Source: Mesostigma viride
Lineage: Eukaryota; Streptophyta; Mesostigmatophyceae; Mesostigmatales; Mesostigmataceae
Direction: 5' to 3'
DNA length: 64,000 nt
Assembly (NCBI GenBank): GCA_009746045.1
Contig: RPFO01000188.1
Span: forward strand, 338,501 to 402,500
The stretch's first letter is position 1, and every line of letters starts with the position of its first letter. The notes under the pieces were generated by a model. It was given only the letters and a program-made list of their open reading frames with translations. It was not told the DNA's origin and did no database searches. Shown here piece by piece: positions 42,401-54,400 of this stretch. The translations under genes and the position numbers were made by a program.

Positions 42401-45400
42401 CTGCCTCCATGTCTCTGCTGGCTCCTTGGTGACACCTATTCGCTGCTTGTCCCTACGCTCAGGAGTATGTACTATAATCCCATGCTGAGCGGCGTCATCC
42501 CACCTGAGCTGGGTTCTCTAACCTCCCTGCAGTCGCTGTAAGCCAATCCTATGAGCATGCTTGTGCCTGCCTGCCTGCCTGCCTGCCGCTCAGTACGTGC
42601 CAGGCATGCTTGGGTGGTTGTGTCACGATCCTGTTCGCGTGCAGTAGCTGGATCACTGCGCGTGAATGCACGCAATTTGGGTGGGTAGGTCGTTTTTGCT
42701 GCTTGCTGTGTTGTTTGCATGGCTAATCGCCATTGCATTCTGTGGCATGGTCAATCTTTGCCTTGGGGTGCACCCACAGTTAAGTATATTTGTTGAACCA
42801 TTCGTTCACGTTATAATTGCGTCGTGGCGGGCTCAAATGGGTTCGATCTGCCGCCTATAGCCTATCTCTACCGTCCGTCATCAACACCATGTCCGGTGTG
42901 CTACGTAGTACTACATATTAGTACAGAACGGCCGGTAATGCCTACTGTGGTACATGGACCCCCTCATTTGTGGAATTTGTACAACTGCCCAACTAGGGGC
43001 GCAGGTTCTTTCAATGCCGTCAGAGATGTTGAGCCATCAGAGCTGTCAGAAATTTCGAGAGTTTTTGCTCATGGACATACCTAAGAGTGGTGCGGCGGAC
43101 GTAGGAAGGCATTTTCGCAGCTTCCACTCACTCACCACGCACGCTGCTGTTTGAGGGGCAAGCTTGGACCAGGGGGGCATATGCTGGGCCCCAGCGCGGT
43201 GAGATGGCCAGCTTGATAGTCATTTGACGGTGTGGCTAGGCTTGCCGCGTTTGCATGCCATTATCTCCTAGACTACCACTTGGAAGACATATCCACAGCA
43301 ATAGGTACTCATGTGTGTGATCCACTATATGAAACCAGATGTGATGCAGGTCGCGGGATTCCTGGCCGCCGACCTCATGACAGGCAACTCAGCCAGCCTG
43401 AATGAAACACGTGATGCTTTATTTGTGATGGAAAGCAACCAAAACACATTCATTAACTCCAAGAGGAGACGTTAACAATAATACAATTATTGTCTAGTCG
43501 TACAATGTCGTACTTGTAAGTCACTGTCCGAATAAAGCTAAGCGGTTCTCGATAACCTAGCAGGCCTCGGGTGGCGCCACTGCTCCGCTTGGCTTACGGC
43601 TGGCAGTGTCCATAAACGTCCCCTATCCTGTCTACCTATCCCGCTTGCCCCAGCTATGGCTCACTGGCCAACGACGACCGGGGTCCTTCCCGAGTCTCAT
43701 CCACAAAACGCACATCATCTTGACAAAACCAAATACATTGCCACTTCCGTCAACCAATCTCATGACAATTAATCATTGCAACCACTCACGGGGGCTGCTC
43801 CGGGTTGTCACTATTAAAATCCATGAAGACAACAACAAAGTTGTGAGGAGAGTAACGAGCAAACAACGACCAAACTGGCCGCCGCCGTGCTCCTATATAC
43901 CTCCAAAAATGCCGGCATCCATGCGCTGTCGCATCTGCCAGCAAGCCGCTTGACGTTCAGTTAGATTGCCAGCAAATGCTGAACAATCCGTTTGTCAGCC
44001 ATGCACGTGCGTGCCAACACACGCCGCACAGTACGATCTGCGTATCTAGCTCTGTCATACGGCTGAACGCAACTCCGTCTTGACAAAAGATCCGTAACTG
44101 CCAAGTGCCAAATGTAGCGCACCGGAATATTGCGCACTAGCCACCAAGGCTTTGCGCACCAAAAGTCTTGCGCCTGAACCAAAGTCAGGTCACCTAATAA
44201 GACTTGCAACTCTAGAAATTCAGGCCTTTCCGCTCCACACCGGCCCAAGGGAACAAAGCCCACCGGCTGATGGGAGCCAAACCAGATGTAAAGATTCCTC
44301 TAGTACAACCGCGTTCTTGAGTGCACGGACGTAAATGTTCACGGACATGTTGAAGAATGCAAAAAACCCTTAGTTATAGTAGAAGCACTGCCGTGCACAG
44401 TAAAATATCAATGCATTAATGGCAATGATATTCATGTTAGAGGGTGAGCTAGCTGTGTTTGGTCAGTGGCTTTTGGCCATGCATGGCAGGCGGGAGCCGT
44501 GCAGGACCATGCAGAGCATGCTCGCGTAGGTAGGGTCATTAAAAAAGATTCACAGACCTTTCGGTAGAAATTCGGTAGAGGGTGTGGACGTGAGCTTGGA
44601 TCGCTTGTTGTGTGCCGCAATTCAAGGGCCACCTGTTGCAAATGATCTACATACTGTACATATTACGTGTAAGCAAAGTACATTGAGCTGCCACCCTGGC
44701 TTGGCTGCTGATTTTTGGTTGTAACCACTTCCATGCGTGAGGCCCTGCTTGTCTGTACCCGCAGGAGCCTGTCCAGTAACCGCCTGAGCGGCACCATCCC
44801 TCCTCAGCTGGGATCTTTAGTCTCCCTGGAAGGGCTGTAAGTCAGTTTGCCTGTCCCCCCTGCTCATGTGCCAGGCATCATTGGGCGTACCAAGTACAGT
44901 TCAGTCAACTGAAACATCCCGAGGACCTACCAGACCCGTGCTTCGAAAGGTCTACCTTGATCTTGGACCATGATATAGCTGGCCCTGGTGTTCGCGACTA
45001 AAGGCTATGCTCCTTTAATTAAACTGTTATGCCAGGCTGTGCGTTATTATTGGTGTTGTCTATATTTCACATAAGAACCAGTGAACCGCACATTTTGGTC
45101 AAATGCGGGCTGCAACCTCCAAATTGTTTAGAAGCTTAATTCATCTTCATCTGAAATGTAGTACGGCTACCTCAAAATTGTCAACCAAGGGATTAACCAT
45201 CGTTCCGTAAACCGGGTCATAAAAAAATCTATGCCAGTTAGTACTTATAGCATAAGTTTAACTTTTTCAGAAAAAGATAGGGTCGTGTATGTACTAACCC
45301 TTTGTACTACCATTTCATGGTGCCAGCCAAGCCTCGTCTGGTTACATTCGCCAGCACCCAGGTTGGCCAGTACGCGGTACGGGTAAGTACGCGGCCCCCC

Positions 45401-48400
45401 AATATACGAGTATATACGTGGACCCCGGCAAAATTCGTCATTTTAAAATACGTCAGTGTGCATTTGGCACTAAGGGCATGCGCATTTAGGGTTTAGGCCT
45501 TTAGGGCATGCTAATGCACGGATATCACTATACTACCTCCGTCTCAAAAAAAATCTACATTGCCCGTTTTTCTTAAAATTTCAAAAATTGCATTGTGGGC
45601 AAACAGTAACTTCAGGAAAAATAGGAACTGGGTGGCCCTACAAACTAGATATCCTAAAAGGGTAGGAAAACTACTAGTTTTGGTCCAAGGGGTTCCAGCA
45701 TTAGAGATTGGGAGTACCTTCTGAAGTACCCTCAAATATAGGGGGGTAAAATTTGCGTTTTAGGGGTGGTTGTGGTAAATCAACGCAAATGAAAAATCGG
45801 AAGATTTTGTCCGTCCAGATGGTTCGGACAGTACAACTATATCGTACCGGATCTCGGATACTCGGGGTAGGTCGGTCGGACCAGGACATTCATGAAAATG
45901 ACGAGGATTGTGTTACAACCACCAAAAAGCGAATCTGGCGATGGGCAGGCTATGGAGTTCGTGTTTGTCAGCGTTAAATACGCTGCTGAGTCGGAAGAAT
46001 ATTCATTTATGATTAAACATGTTTGCGCCTGAAAACTGGTCTGGTTTGGGGGGGCGCAGCGGTTGTTTTTCTAATGTCTGGTTCTACTTGATTACTTGCT
46101 TGATTTTTGGAGCAGCAGCCTGCTGGGCGTCATATTTTAGTCCACAGTTTTTGTTGCGTAATAAGATGTTATACGACATGGGTTTTCTTTAGTAAGGCAT
46201 TTAGACTTACGGGGCAGAAGACGGCCGCCTATGGAGGAGTAAGTCGGTGGTCAGATAGTGCAAAGGTGGCTGCAGGGAGCCCGAGAGCTGCTGGGACTGC
46301 AGCGGACAGGCATACGAGGCCATGGCTGAGCTAGAAACGCAGCAGCAGGTGCGCGGAATCGTATTCTCCTAATAGTGACAAACAACTACGAATTTAGGAT
46401 GGCTCTGGTGTCAAATACCATGTCTCATCCGTATTCTTCATTGGCACTAATTTAGCACAACCATGTTTCTCAAAATCACTTAAGGGCCAGGTGGCCCCTT
46501 CGTGTGTTTGTTTGTAGTGGCTCTATTTAATAGGAGTCCAAACCCAATTGTTTTTTCATAGGTCTTTTGTAGACATCCTTAGGTATGCTGACCTCAAAGG
46601 GCATTGAAAAATTCCCATAAATTTTACTGTGGCATTGACCCATATATACTGTGCCAAATGTAGATATTTTTTTGAGACAGTCTTGTAGATATTTTTTGAG
46701 ACCGAGGTACACCGTAGTCTACTAGATGTCAGCTTACAAGTGCGGGAATACACTTTATCGATAACGCCGCTTACAGCACAGAGCCCCGTTGGGCCATCTT
46801 CATGCATATGGGCTTATGTATCTGAACGTAAGAATGTCTGGCAAAGGCACTGGAGAATGCAAACAGTTTTTGAAGGAAGTAATTTTTTTCTACAGATAAT
46901 TAATTTATAGATAGAAAGAAAAAGGATGTCAGAAGAAGCTCAGACGATGGAGCTCGGCGGCAAGGTACATAGTCGAGCTGGTGCGCAATTGTGTCGCCGC
47001 GGCGGGCCAGGTGAGCGGCTTATGTCTTGGCCTCGCCCGTCCCCTCTCTTTGTTGCCCGGTAGTTCGCATGCTTACCATTCTTCGTTGGACTCAAAGGAG
47101 GGCTGAGGCTGCTGCCCTGCCTGCCCGCGCAAATGTGGAGTAAGCTTGCTCGTGCTTTACCTTATCACTTAGTGGCAATTGTATCATGGCCTGCCTGGTG
47201 GGCCGCAAGTGCATATATATGCACCTGCATGCGGCTGAGCATCTTGCATGAGGTGCGGGGTAAAGTTGCATGTTGACGTAGCTAAGTTGAACTTCAAAGA
47301 GAACTACCGACGCAGGCCCCAGACAGTACAGAGTAATAGCATGACGGCCATGTGATCCAGCATTAGTTTGAGATGGCAATCCTGACAACTTTCGTTCTAA
47401 CCTGCTGAACCTGCCGCCCACTTGAGCTGGAAATTTAGGCTGGATCTCTTGGGCAAATGCTGCTACATAACAGTCACTGTGAAATGTTTAAGTATTAATT
47501 AACCCCTAAACCGTCCTCGCGCCGATTTCCAGCCACGAGTTGAACTCGTGGCCGAAAATAGGCGTGAGTTTGTAGCCGTTGGGCAGATCTCGCGGGACAC
47601 TTTTTCTGGAAAATGTTTAGGTCAACGTCGAGATCTAGATGTGTACTACACGTACCAATCTTCAAGATCAAAATCTGACAACGGTACCAGGGTGAACACC
47701 CTGGACAAAGTCAAAGGGTTACCCTGGTGGACAGGTCCAAAAAAGTGTGACTAGGTCCTGCAATTGTAATGGCACATGTGTGTGGCAAAATGGGTTGGTA
47801 ACGTGTTAGCATGCATGTTTGAGAATATAAGGTGCATCCTGATGCTTTGCCATGCCAAAACTGGGGTGTAATCCAAGAATTAGCCAAAAACCCACTCGAG
47901 CACAGGTCCTAAAAAGTGTGACTAGGTCCTGCAATTGTAATGGCACATGTGTGTGACAAAATGGGTTGGTAACGTGTTAGCATGCATGTTTGAGAATATA
48001 AGGTCCCATCCTGATGCTTTGCCATGCCAAAACTGGGGTGTAATGCAAGAATTAGCCAAAAAATCCACTCGAGCCTAAAACTAGGCACCAGTTATTTTTA
48101 GCTCTAGTCTACCTGAAGGGTCCCTGGGACAGTTATAAATGCTAGTGCTGGGATGCCTTCCCAGCTACCTATTGCACCTACCAAACTGATCCCAGGGTCA
48201 GGGCATTGAAAAAAGTGGTTCATCATGCATTTTAGGGGGGCACATTACACACTCGTGGCAACCCCCTGAGGGGGGTGCTATTTATAGAGCAGAGGGACCT
48301 GGTACTAGGACCACCCACTATACCCCCAAGCAGCCCTCCCTAGGGGCATGCTTGGTTCCTAGTATGGCACAGAAATCATTATTAGGCTGGTTGGGGGCGG

Positions 48401-51400
48401 GCATGGCATAGAGTGCACCTCGCGCCTTTTCTAGCTAGACCACGAGTCACAGACGGTTGAGGGGTTAAACTAAATACTTGCGCAAAAGACCTACTTCTGA
48501 TCTATGGGTGTAATCGATCCCATAGACGGTGGCAACCTACAGGTAGTCTAATTACCTATTAATTACAATTACAGTAGCACTATTGGGTCAATTACAGCGC
48601 TACTGGCATGTAGCATTACGAGATGACAAAGCGACCATGCGAATCACTAAGCCCCGGGTGACCCTAGACTGACAAATGTATGGTAGCGAGGCAGCCATAT
48701 CTACATATTTATCAAATCCATTTATGCCCTTGCTTTGCTTTGCATGCATGAGACCACAAAACATCATGTTAATTTCAATATGTGTGCTAGCTCTATACGG
48801 TGGAATAACACAGACTTGTCTACCGGATGGCCACACGGCCATCCGTATACTAGGGTGAGCACACTATGGAGGTTGCAGGGCCAGCTCACAGCTGCTGTGC
48901 CCCTGCTCTACCCACATCTCCCTACGTGGCTATAGCAAAAAAATTACGTATGACATGCATTAAATAAAACCAATATTACCTAGCTGTGGGGGTACTTTGT
49001 CCCAACCCAGGTTCACCCTCGGGTTGGTTCACCAATTTCCCCCCTGACCCTCCACACAAGGAGGGGTCATTCTATAGCTGAAAGACGAGAGATAGATTAA
49101 AATGTAACTTGCGTCCCGGATCAAACTGGACGCCGATGGTGCGGCGCCCCCCCCTCCTTGTGGGAGCCAGCCTTAGCGTCCTGCCAATACGCAAACCTTG
49201 CTGAAAAAGCAGCAAACGTCGCAGCGCAGTCAACTGCACCTGTCGACGTGAAATTACAACAGGGCAGGAAATGGCGAAGGGGCGAGGGCAGAGGCCGAGG
49301 GCGAGGGCCGACAGCCCTCACGCGCGGCTGGCCTGGACCGCGGGGTTGTGGGCGGTAGCAACAGCAACCCAGACCCAGTGGCTGTGCAGGTCCCCCGCCA
49401 GTGACAGTGCGCAGTAGCGACGCACCGTCTGGTTCAGCCGGTAGGACGAAGACCGACCTCTGACAAACGCCCCCACTACAGCGCTAGAGTCCACAAGGCG
49501 GACAATGCGCTGGCCACGTGTCGCCTTGGTCCTGCACGACCACTCGACGCCTTGCGTCGCAGCTTTCGCCTCCTTGATGTTGATGTGCTTAGGCTGCCCC
49601 CGCCACCGGTAGGACAGTGCTGTCCGCCAGTGGCCAGTGCCCAGCTGGTGGTATGTAGTCCCCCGCCTCCATCCGCTTCAGATCCCAGTCCTCTCCCTTC
49701 GACGTTAAGGCTGTCATCCGCCACCCCCGCGCCTCGCGCCGGGTGGCCAGCCGGGCGCAGTTGTTAGCAGATAGGTCCCGGTACCCCACCCCACCGCCGG
49801 AGCTGCATCTGACATCGCTGGCAACGATCCGGTCAGAAAGTGGCCGGGCCCTGACGGGCTTCGAAAAGGGTTCCAGGTCAATCGCCGCCTGCAGTTCTGC
49901 CCGAGCCCCCGCCGGGAGCCGCCCGCGGCGCCCAATTTAACAGGGAGCCCGCAGATGCCACCATGACTGCTAGCAGCTGATACGTCTCAGACCACACAGA
50001 CAGCATGGGGCGGCAGAGCAAGTGCATCCCCACCCATTTCCCGAGCAGGGAACTCAGTTCGCGGCATGTAGTAGGTGAAACCATCCATCCAAGATTCTGG
50101 TAGTGGCGGCAATAACCGCCACCACACGCTCAGGGATGGGCACCACGTCGCCATCACGCTGGTGGATAACTCCCACCGCCTGCACCCTACAGTAGTCTGC
50201 TCTTCTGTCGCCCGTACCACCTTGCTGGCCTTCTGCACCAGCCCAACGGCTGCATAGGCGGCCTGAACACGATCCAGCTGCTGATTCACCCCATCTTCCG
50301 AAGTACAATGGGTGAAATAGAGATCTTCAAGTGTAACGGCATGCATCCCCTCCAGATCCTGTCGAGATTCGAAACAGGCCGAGGGAGCCAGCGGGGCAGC
50401 AGGATCCTCCTCCAGGCGAAGGCGGATCGTCCGTCCAGCCTCGTCCGCATCAGCCACCAGAATCAGTGCTGCTGCTCAGGCCCCGACTTGGGTCCAGAGG
50501 GGGCTTGGGGCCGCACCGGTAAAAAACGGACAGGTGGACACACTGAGCCACCGCGACTGCCAGCTTGTTCCCCATTGGCCAGCACAAAAGCCAGGGCGAG
50601 ACCTTGCGACGTGGCCCCACCAGCCCCACAAGATTTTTCTGGTTTTTGGAGGGACTGACCCTGCGCCTCATGTGCTCTGCCGACCCACTCAGCGGGGTCC
50701 CCGTTGCACGCGGGAACCTGCCCGCTCGGGCCGCCACTACTGCTGCACTGGGCAGAAATGTTCCCCGAGCCCAGCACCTGGCCATGGCTGCCGGAACTGC
50801 GACGCCAATGTGGTCGGCGCCTGGGGTGGCGGGCCGCGAGCTCGTGGGCACAGCGGTTCCCATTGCCGTCCCTAGGAATTAGCCATTTGCCAGGTAGTCG
50901 AGGCTCGGCATTTGGAGCCTCTGCGCCCCTGGGCCGGGGTTTGCTGCGCAAATTCCACCCCTGGTCCGCCCCGCTCCCCCGGCTCCGCCAGCCGGGGGAG
51001 GAACACCCCCTGTCCCATCTGCGCGCCTCGCACAAGGGGGGTCCGGCCCGGCCGGACATCACCTCCCCAAGCTGCTCCGCCATAGTTTCGGCCAGCTCCA
51101 CCTCCTCCCAATCCATGGTAACTAGCCCCTCCTCTGCTGCCGCTTTTGCCTTCGTCGCTCGCGCCAGGGTGTGTAGTGTTACCCAAGCTAGCCAAATTGT
51201 CTGTCCCAGAAACGCCAGGGTCGCAATGGCGACCGTTTTCGGGATGCATTTAGCCTGGGCCCTGGCCATGAGCTGCGCAATAATGCCGCAGGCAGATGGG
51301 GTCACCATCGCCATGGTAAGCTATGATGCATTACCGTATGCCTTGTGTCGTTGCTATGTGCATGATGGTTCGTGAGGGTTCTCAGGCAAAGGAAACAACC

Positions 51401-54400
51401 TGCTTCCCTAGAATGGAAGCCCACCTTTTATGGCCACCACCTTGCCTAGTCAGCCCCAACTCGGGCTGACCTAGGTACGTGTGCCAGCACTAAAATATTT
51501 TTCCAAAATTATTTTCTGCTATGCGGCGTTGCATTCTCAGCTTATAGTAGCAGGTTAGGCATAGATAAAATGAGCAGGAGGTCACCAATGTACGGTATTG
51601 CTCGTACAGCAAACGACGGAATATTCATACTAGCATCGCTGCTGTTACGACTGTACAGCAATATAGACAATATCTGACCGTGCTGAATTGTCAGCTAAAT
51701 ATAAATGTCTACTGCCGGTGCTGTCACAGTCACAGCTCGGTATTATTGCTAGCTCGGACGACTAAAGTCTTATGCATCTCATTCCGCGCCACGTAGTAGT
51801 CTTATATTTATTACGTCGTATGCTGGAATTAATTATTTCAGGCACAAATAGGACCGACTAAATAAATGTGCTAGGTCAACATTGCATAACTCTTTTGCCT
51901 GAGGCAAACCACCCATCCTCCCTGGCAAAATGGGTAAGAGAAGGGGCACAGCTCAGGTAATAATGGGCTGGCCCTGCAATTTCACATAGAGTGCTCACCC
52001 TAGCATACGGATGGCGTGTTGACAAGTCTGTGTTATTTCACCGTATAGAACTTCAGCACAAATAATGTGATAAACGATGTTTGTGGTGATGCATGCCAAG
52101 CAAAGCAAGGCTAGAAATGGATGGCCATTGCACCTGCTCAAAGGCAGTCAGCATGACTATGATCATGCTACATGAGAATCAGGTATGAGCGCCATCAGGA
52201 TGACTAAGACCCATGGAAGCCCTATGCAAACGAATAAGTGTCTTCTGAGTAAGGCACAACATGGTTGTGACAACAAGCCAGATAGCTTTTGATGGCGACA
52301 CCAGGTGGCTGCATGAAAGCACCTACAGCACATAAATTCTAAGGCTGGGTTGACGCTAGAAAAAGATAAGATTGTGTGTGGCGAATATTTGACTGCTTGC
52401 TGGGTTTTCTTAAAACAGCCATTATGTCATCATTGGGGCGGCGTGGCCAACATCTGCCTAATTGTTGAAATTTCACTGTTATTACAACAGCAATGAGCGG
52501 GGCAGCTGCAGGACTTGATGGTGAGGTTATGCCTTTTGGCCTTGATAGGATTTGTATGTACCTCACCTCTTGCTTGATGAGGGCGCCTAGCCACGCGAAG
52601 TTGCCTGGATGAGGCCCATGTAACCTCGCATTTCAGCTGCCTCACTGGCTCTGCTTGCTCCTTGGTGACACCTGTGATGCGCTGCTTGTCTGTACGCTCA
52701 GGGGCCTGTACCGTAACAGGCTGAGTGGAGTCATCCCACCTCAGCTGGGGGTTCTAGCCTCCCTGAAATACCTGTAAGTCAATCTTATGAACATGCTGGT
52801 GCCTGCAGCTCAGTACATGCCGAGCATTCCCAGGTGGCTGCATCACGAACCTCGTTAGCGCATGATAGCTGGGTTTCAAATGGGACTGGGTTTGCTACCA
52901 GGGAAAAGCATCCACCCATGCTAATCTGTATCCTGAATTTTGCAATTAAGGGTGACCTGCCTAGGTGTTTGGGTGACCTGCCTAGGTGTGGCAGTTAGGT
53001 TAAATAGTGCCGGAACCTTTTGCCCACTGAGGCAAATCGGTCCGTCACACTATTTTGCCCAGAATAACCACTTCCGAGCACCAAAGTTAATTCGGCCGAA
53101 TTAACTTGGGTGCTCGGAAGTGGTTATTCTGGGCAAAATAGTGTGACGGACCGATTTGCCTCAGTGGGCAAAAGGTTCCGGCACTATTTGACCTAACTGT
53201 GGCAACCACCTGTTATTAACTTTCATGAAATTTTGCAATTAGAAAGAGTGCAAGTTGAGGTCATTCTGTTGGCCTTGCTGCTGTTTGCAAATACGCCGCT
53301 GTTGGATGATGCCAGGCACATATGACCTGCCCCTTCCCCACCCCCCCTTCCTTTAAATGGATGCGCGTACTGGTGTTCCTTCTCACTTTTGTGCGTGATG
53401 GGTTGCTTGTAACTAACATCTCCAGGAACCTATTCAGGACTAGCCTAGGCGGCACCATCCCGCCGCAGCTGGGATCATTGGCCTCCCTGACTTACCTGTA
53501 AGTGGTTTTGCTCCTGCTTGCTGCTCGCTTCTCAGGCCTTGCCAGGTGGCTGCGTGAATGACCTCGTTAGCAGCCCACGATGGCTGGGTGGTCATTGACA
53601 TTATAGAAACGTGGGATTGGGTAGGCAAAGCCTTAGGACTGCATGCAGCGTTATTGCGCGCATGTGGTTGACTATTTGTAATGGTCCCCTGGCCAATCCC
53701 TGTCCTTTAAATAGTCAATTTGTTCCTACAACATGAAAAGCGCAGCAGCACTACGTCTGGGTGCCCTACGTCTGGGTGAGGTCATCCGTTTCGGTTTGGC
53801 TACTCTTTGCAAGTGCCTCACCCTATTTGTGAGCTCTGCTCCTTTTATCTATGCCTAACCTGCTGAGCTGATAATGCAACGCCGTATAGAAGAAAATAAT
53901 TTTGGAAAAATATTTTAGTGCTGGCACACGCACCTAGGTCAGCCCAAGTTGGGGCTGACTAGGCAAGGTGGTTGCCGTAAAAGGTGGGCTTCCATTTTAG
54001 GGAAGCAGGTTGTTTCTTTTGCGGGTCGACAAGTCTGTGTGGATTCCACCGTATAGAGCTAGCACACAATTGTAATAAACTTGATTTTGTGGTGTCATGC
54101 ATGCAAAGGCAAAGCAAGGGCATAAATAGATGGCTGATTACATAGTAGTATTACGTGTAAGCAAAGTACATTGAGCTGCCACGCTGGCTTGGCTGCTGAC
54201 TCCTGGTTGTAACCACTTCCATGCGTGAGGCCCTGCTTGTCTGTACCCGCAGGAGCCTGTCCAGTAACCGCCTGAGCGGCACCATCCCTCCTCAGCTGGG
54301 ATCTTTAGTCTCCCTGACAGGGCTGTAAGTCAGTTTGCCTGTCCCCCCTGCTCATGTGCCAGGCATCATTGGGCGTACCAAGTACAGTTCAGTCAACTGA

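Larger units (their letters stand above)
48690..52130 (-). mobile_element. DIRS/PAT-like retrotransposon 2, recombinase lost
   Basis: Minus-strand order: leader (51575-51370), gag-like frame (from 51314), reverse transcriptase end and RNase H (50457-49330). End blocks lie in inverted orientation at 48690-48990 and 51890-52130 (CTCACCCTAGYATACGGATG, GACAAGTCTGTG). The GTACT(A/T)TGTCCCA module lies just past the coding 3' end at 48987. No tyrosine recombinase remains between RNase H and the 3' end, so the copy cannot insert on its own. Confidence 0.7.

Noticed and set aside
43606-43953. 115-codon + frame
   Set aside because: No ATG at its start and it overlaps nothing recognisable; judged chance.
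45753-45977. RGGCGKST, resembling a P-loop
   Set aside because: Spacing does not fit GxxxxGK(S/T), the frame is short and lies inside a mobile element.
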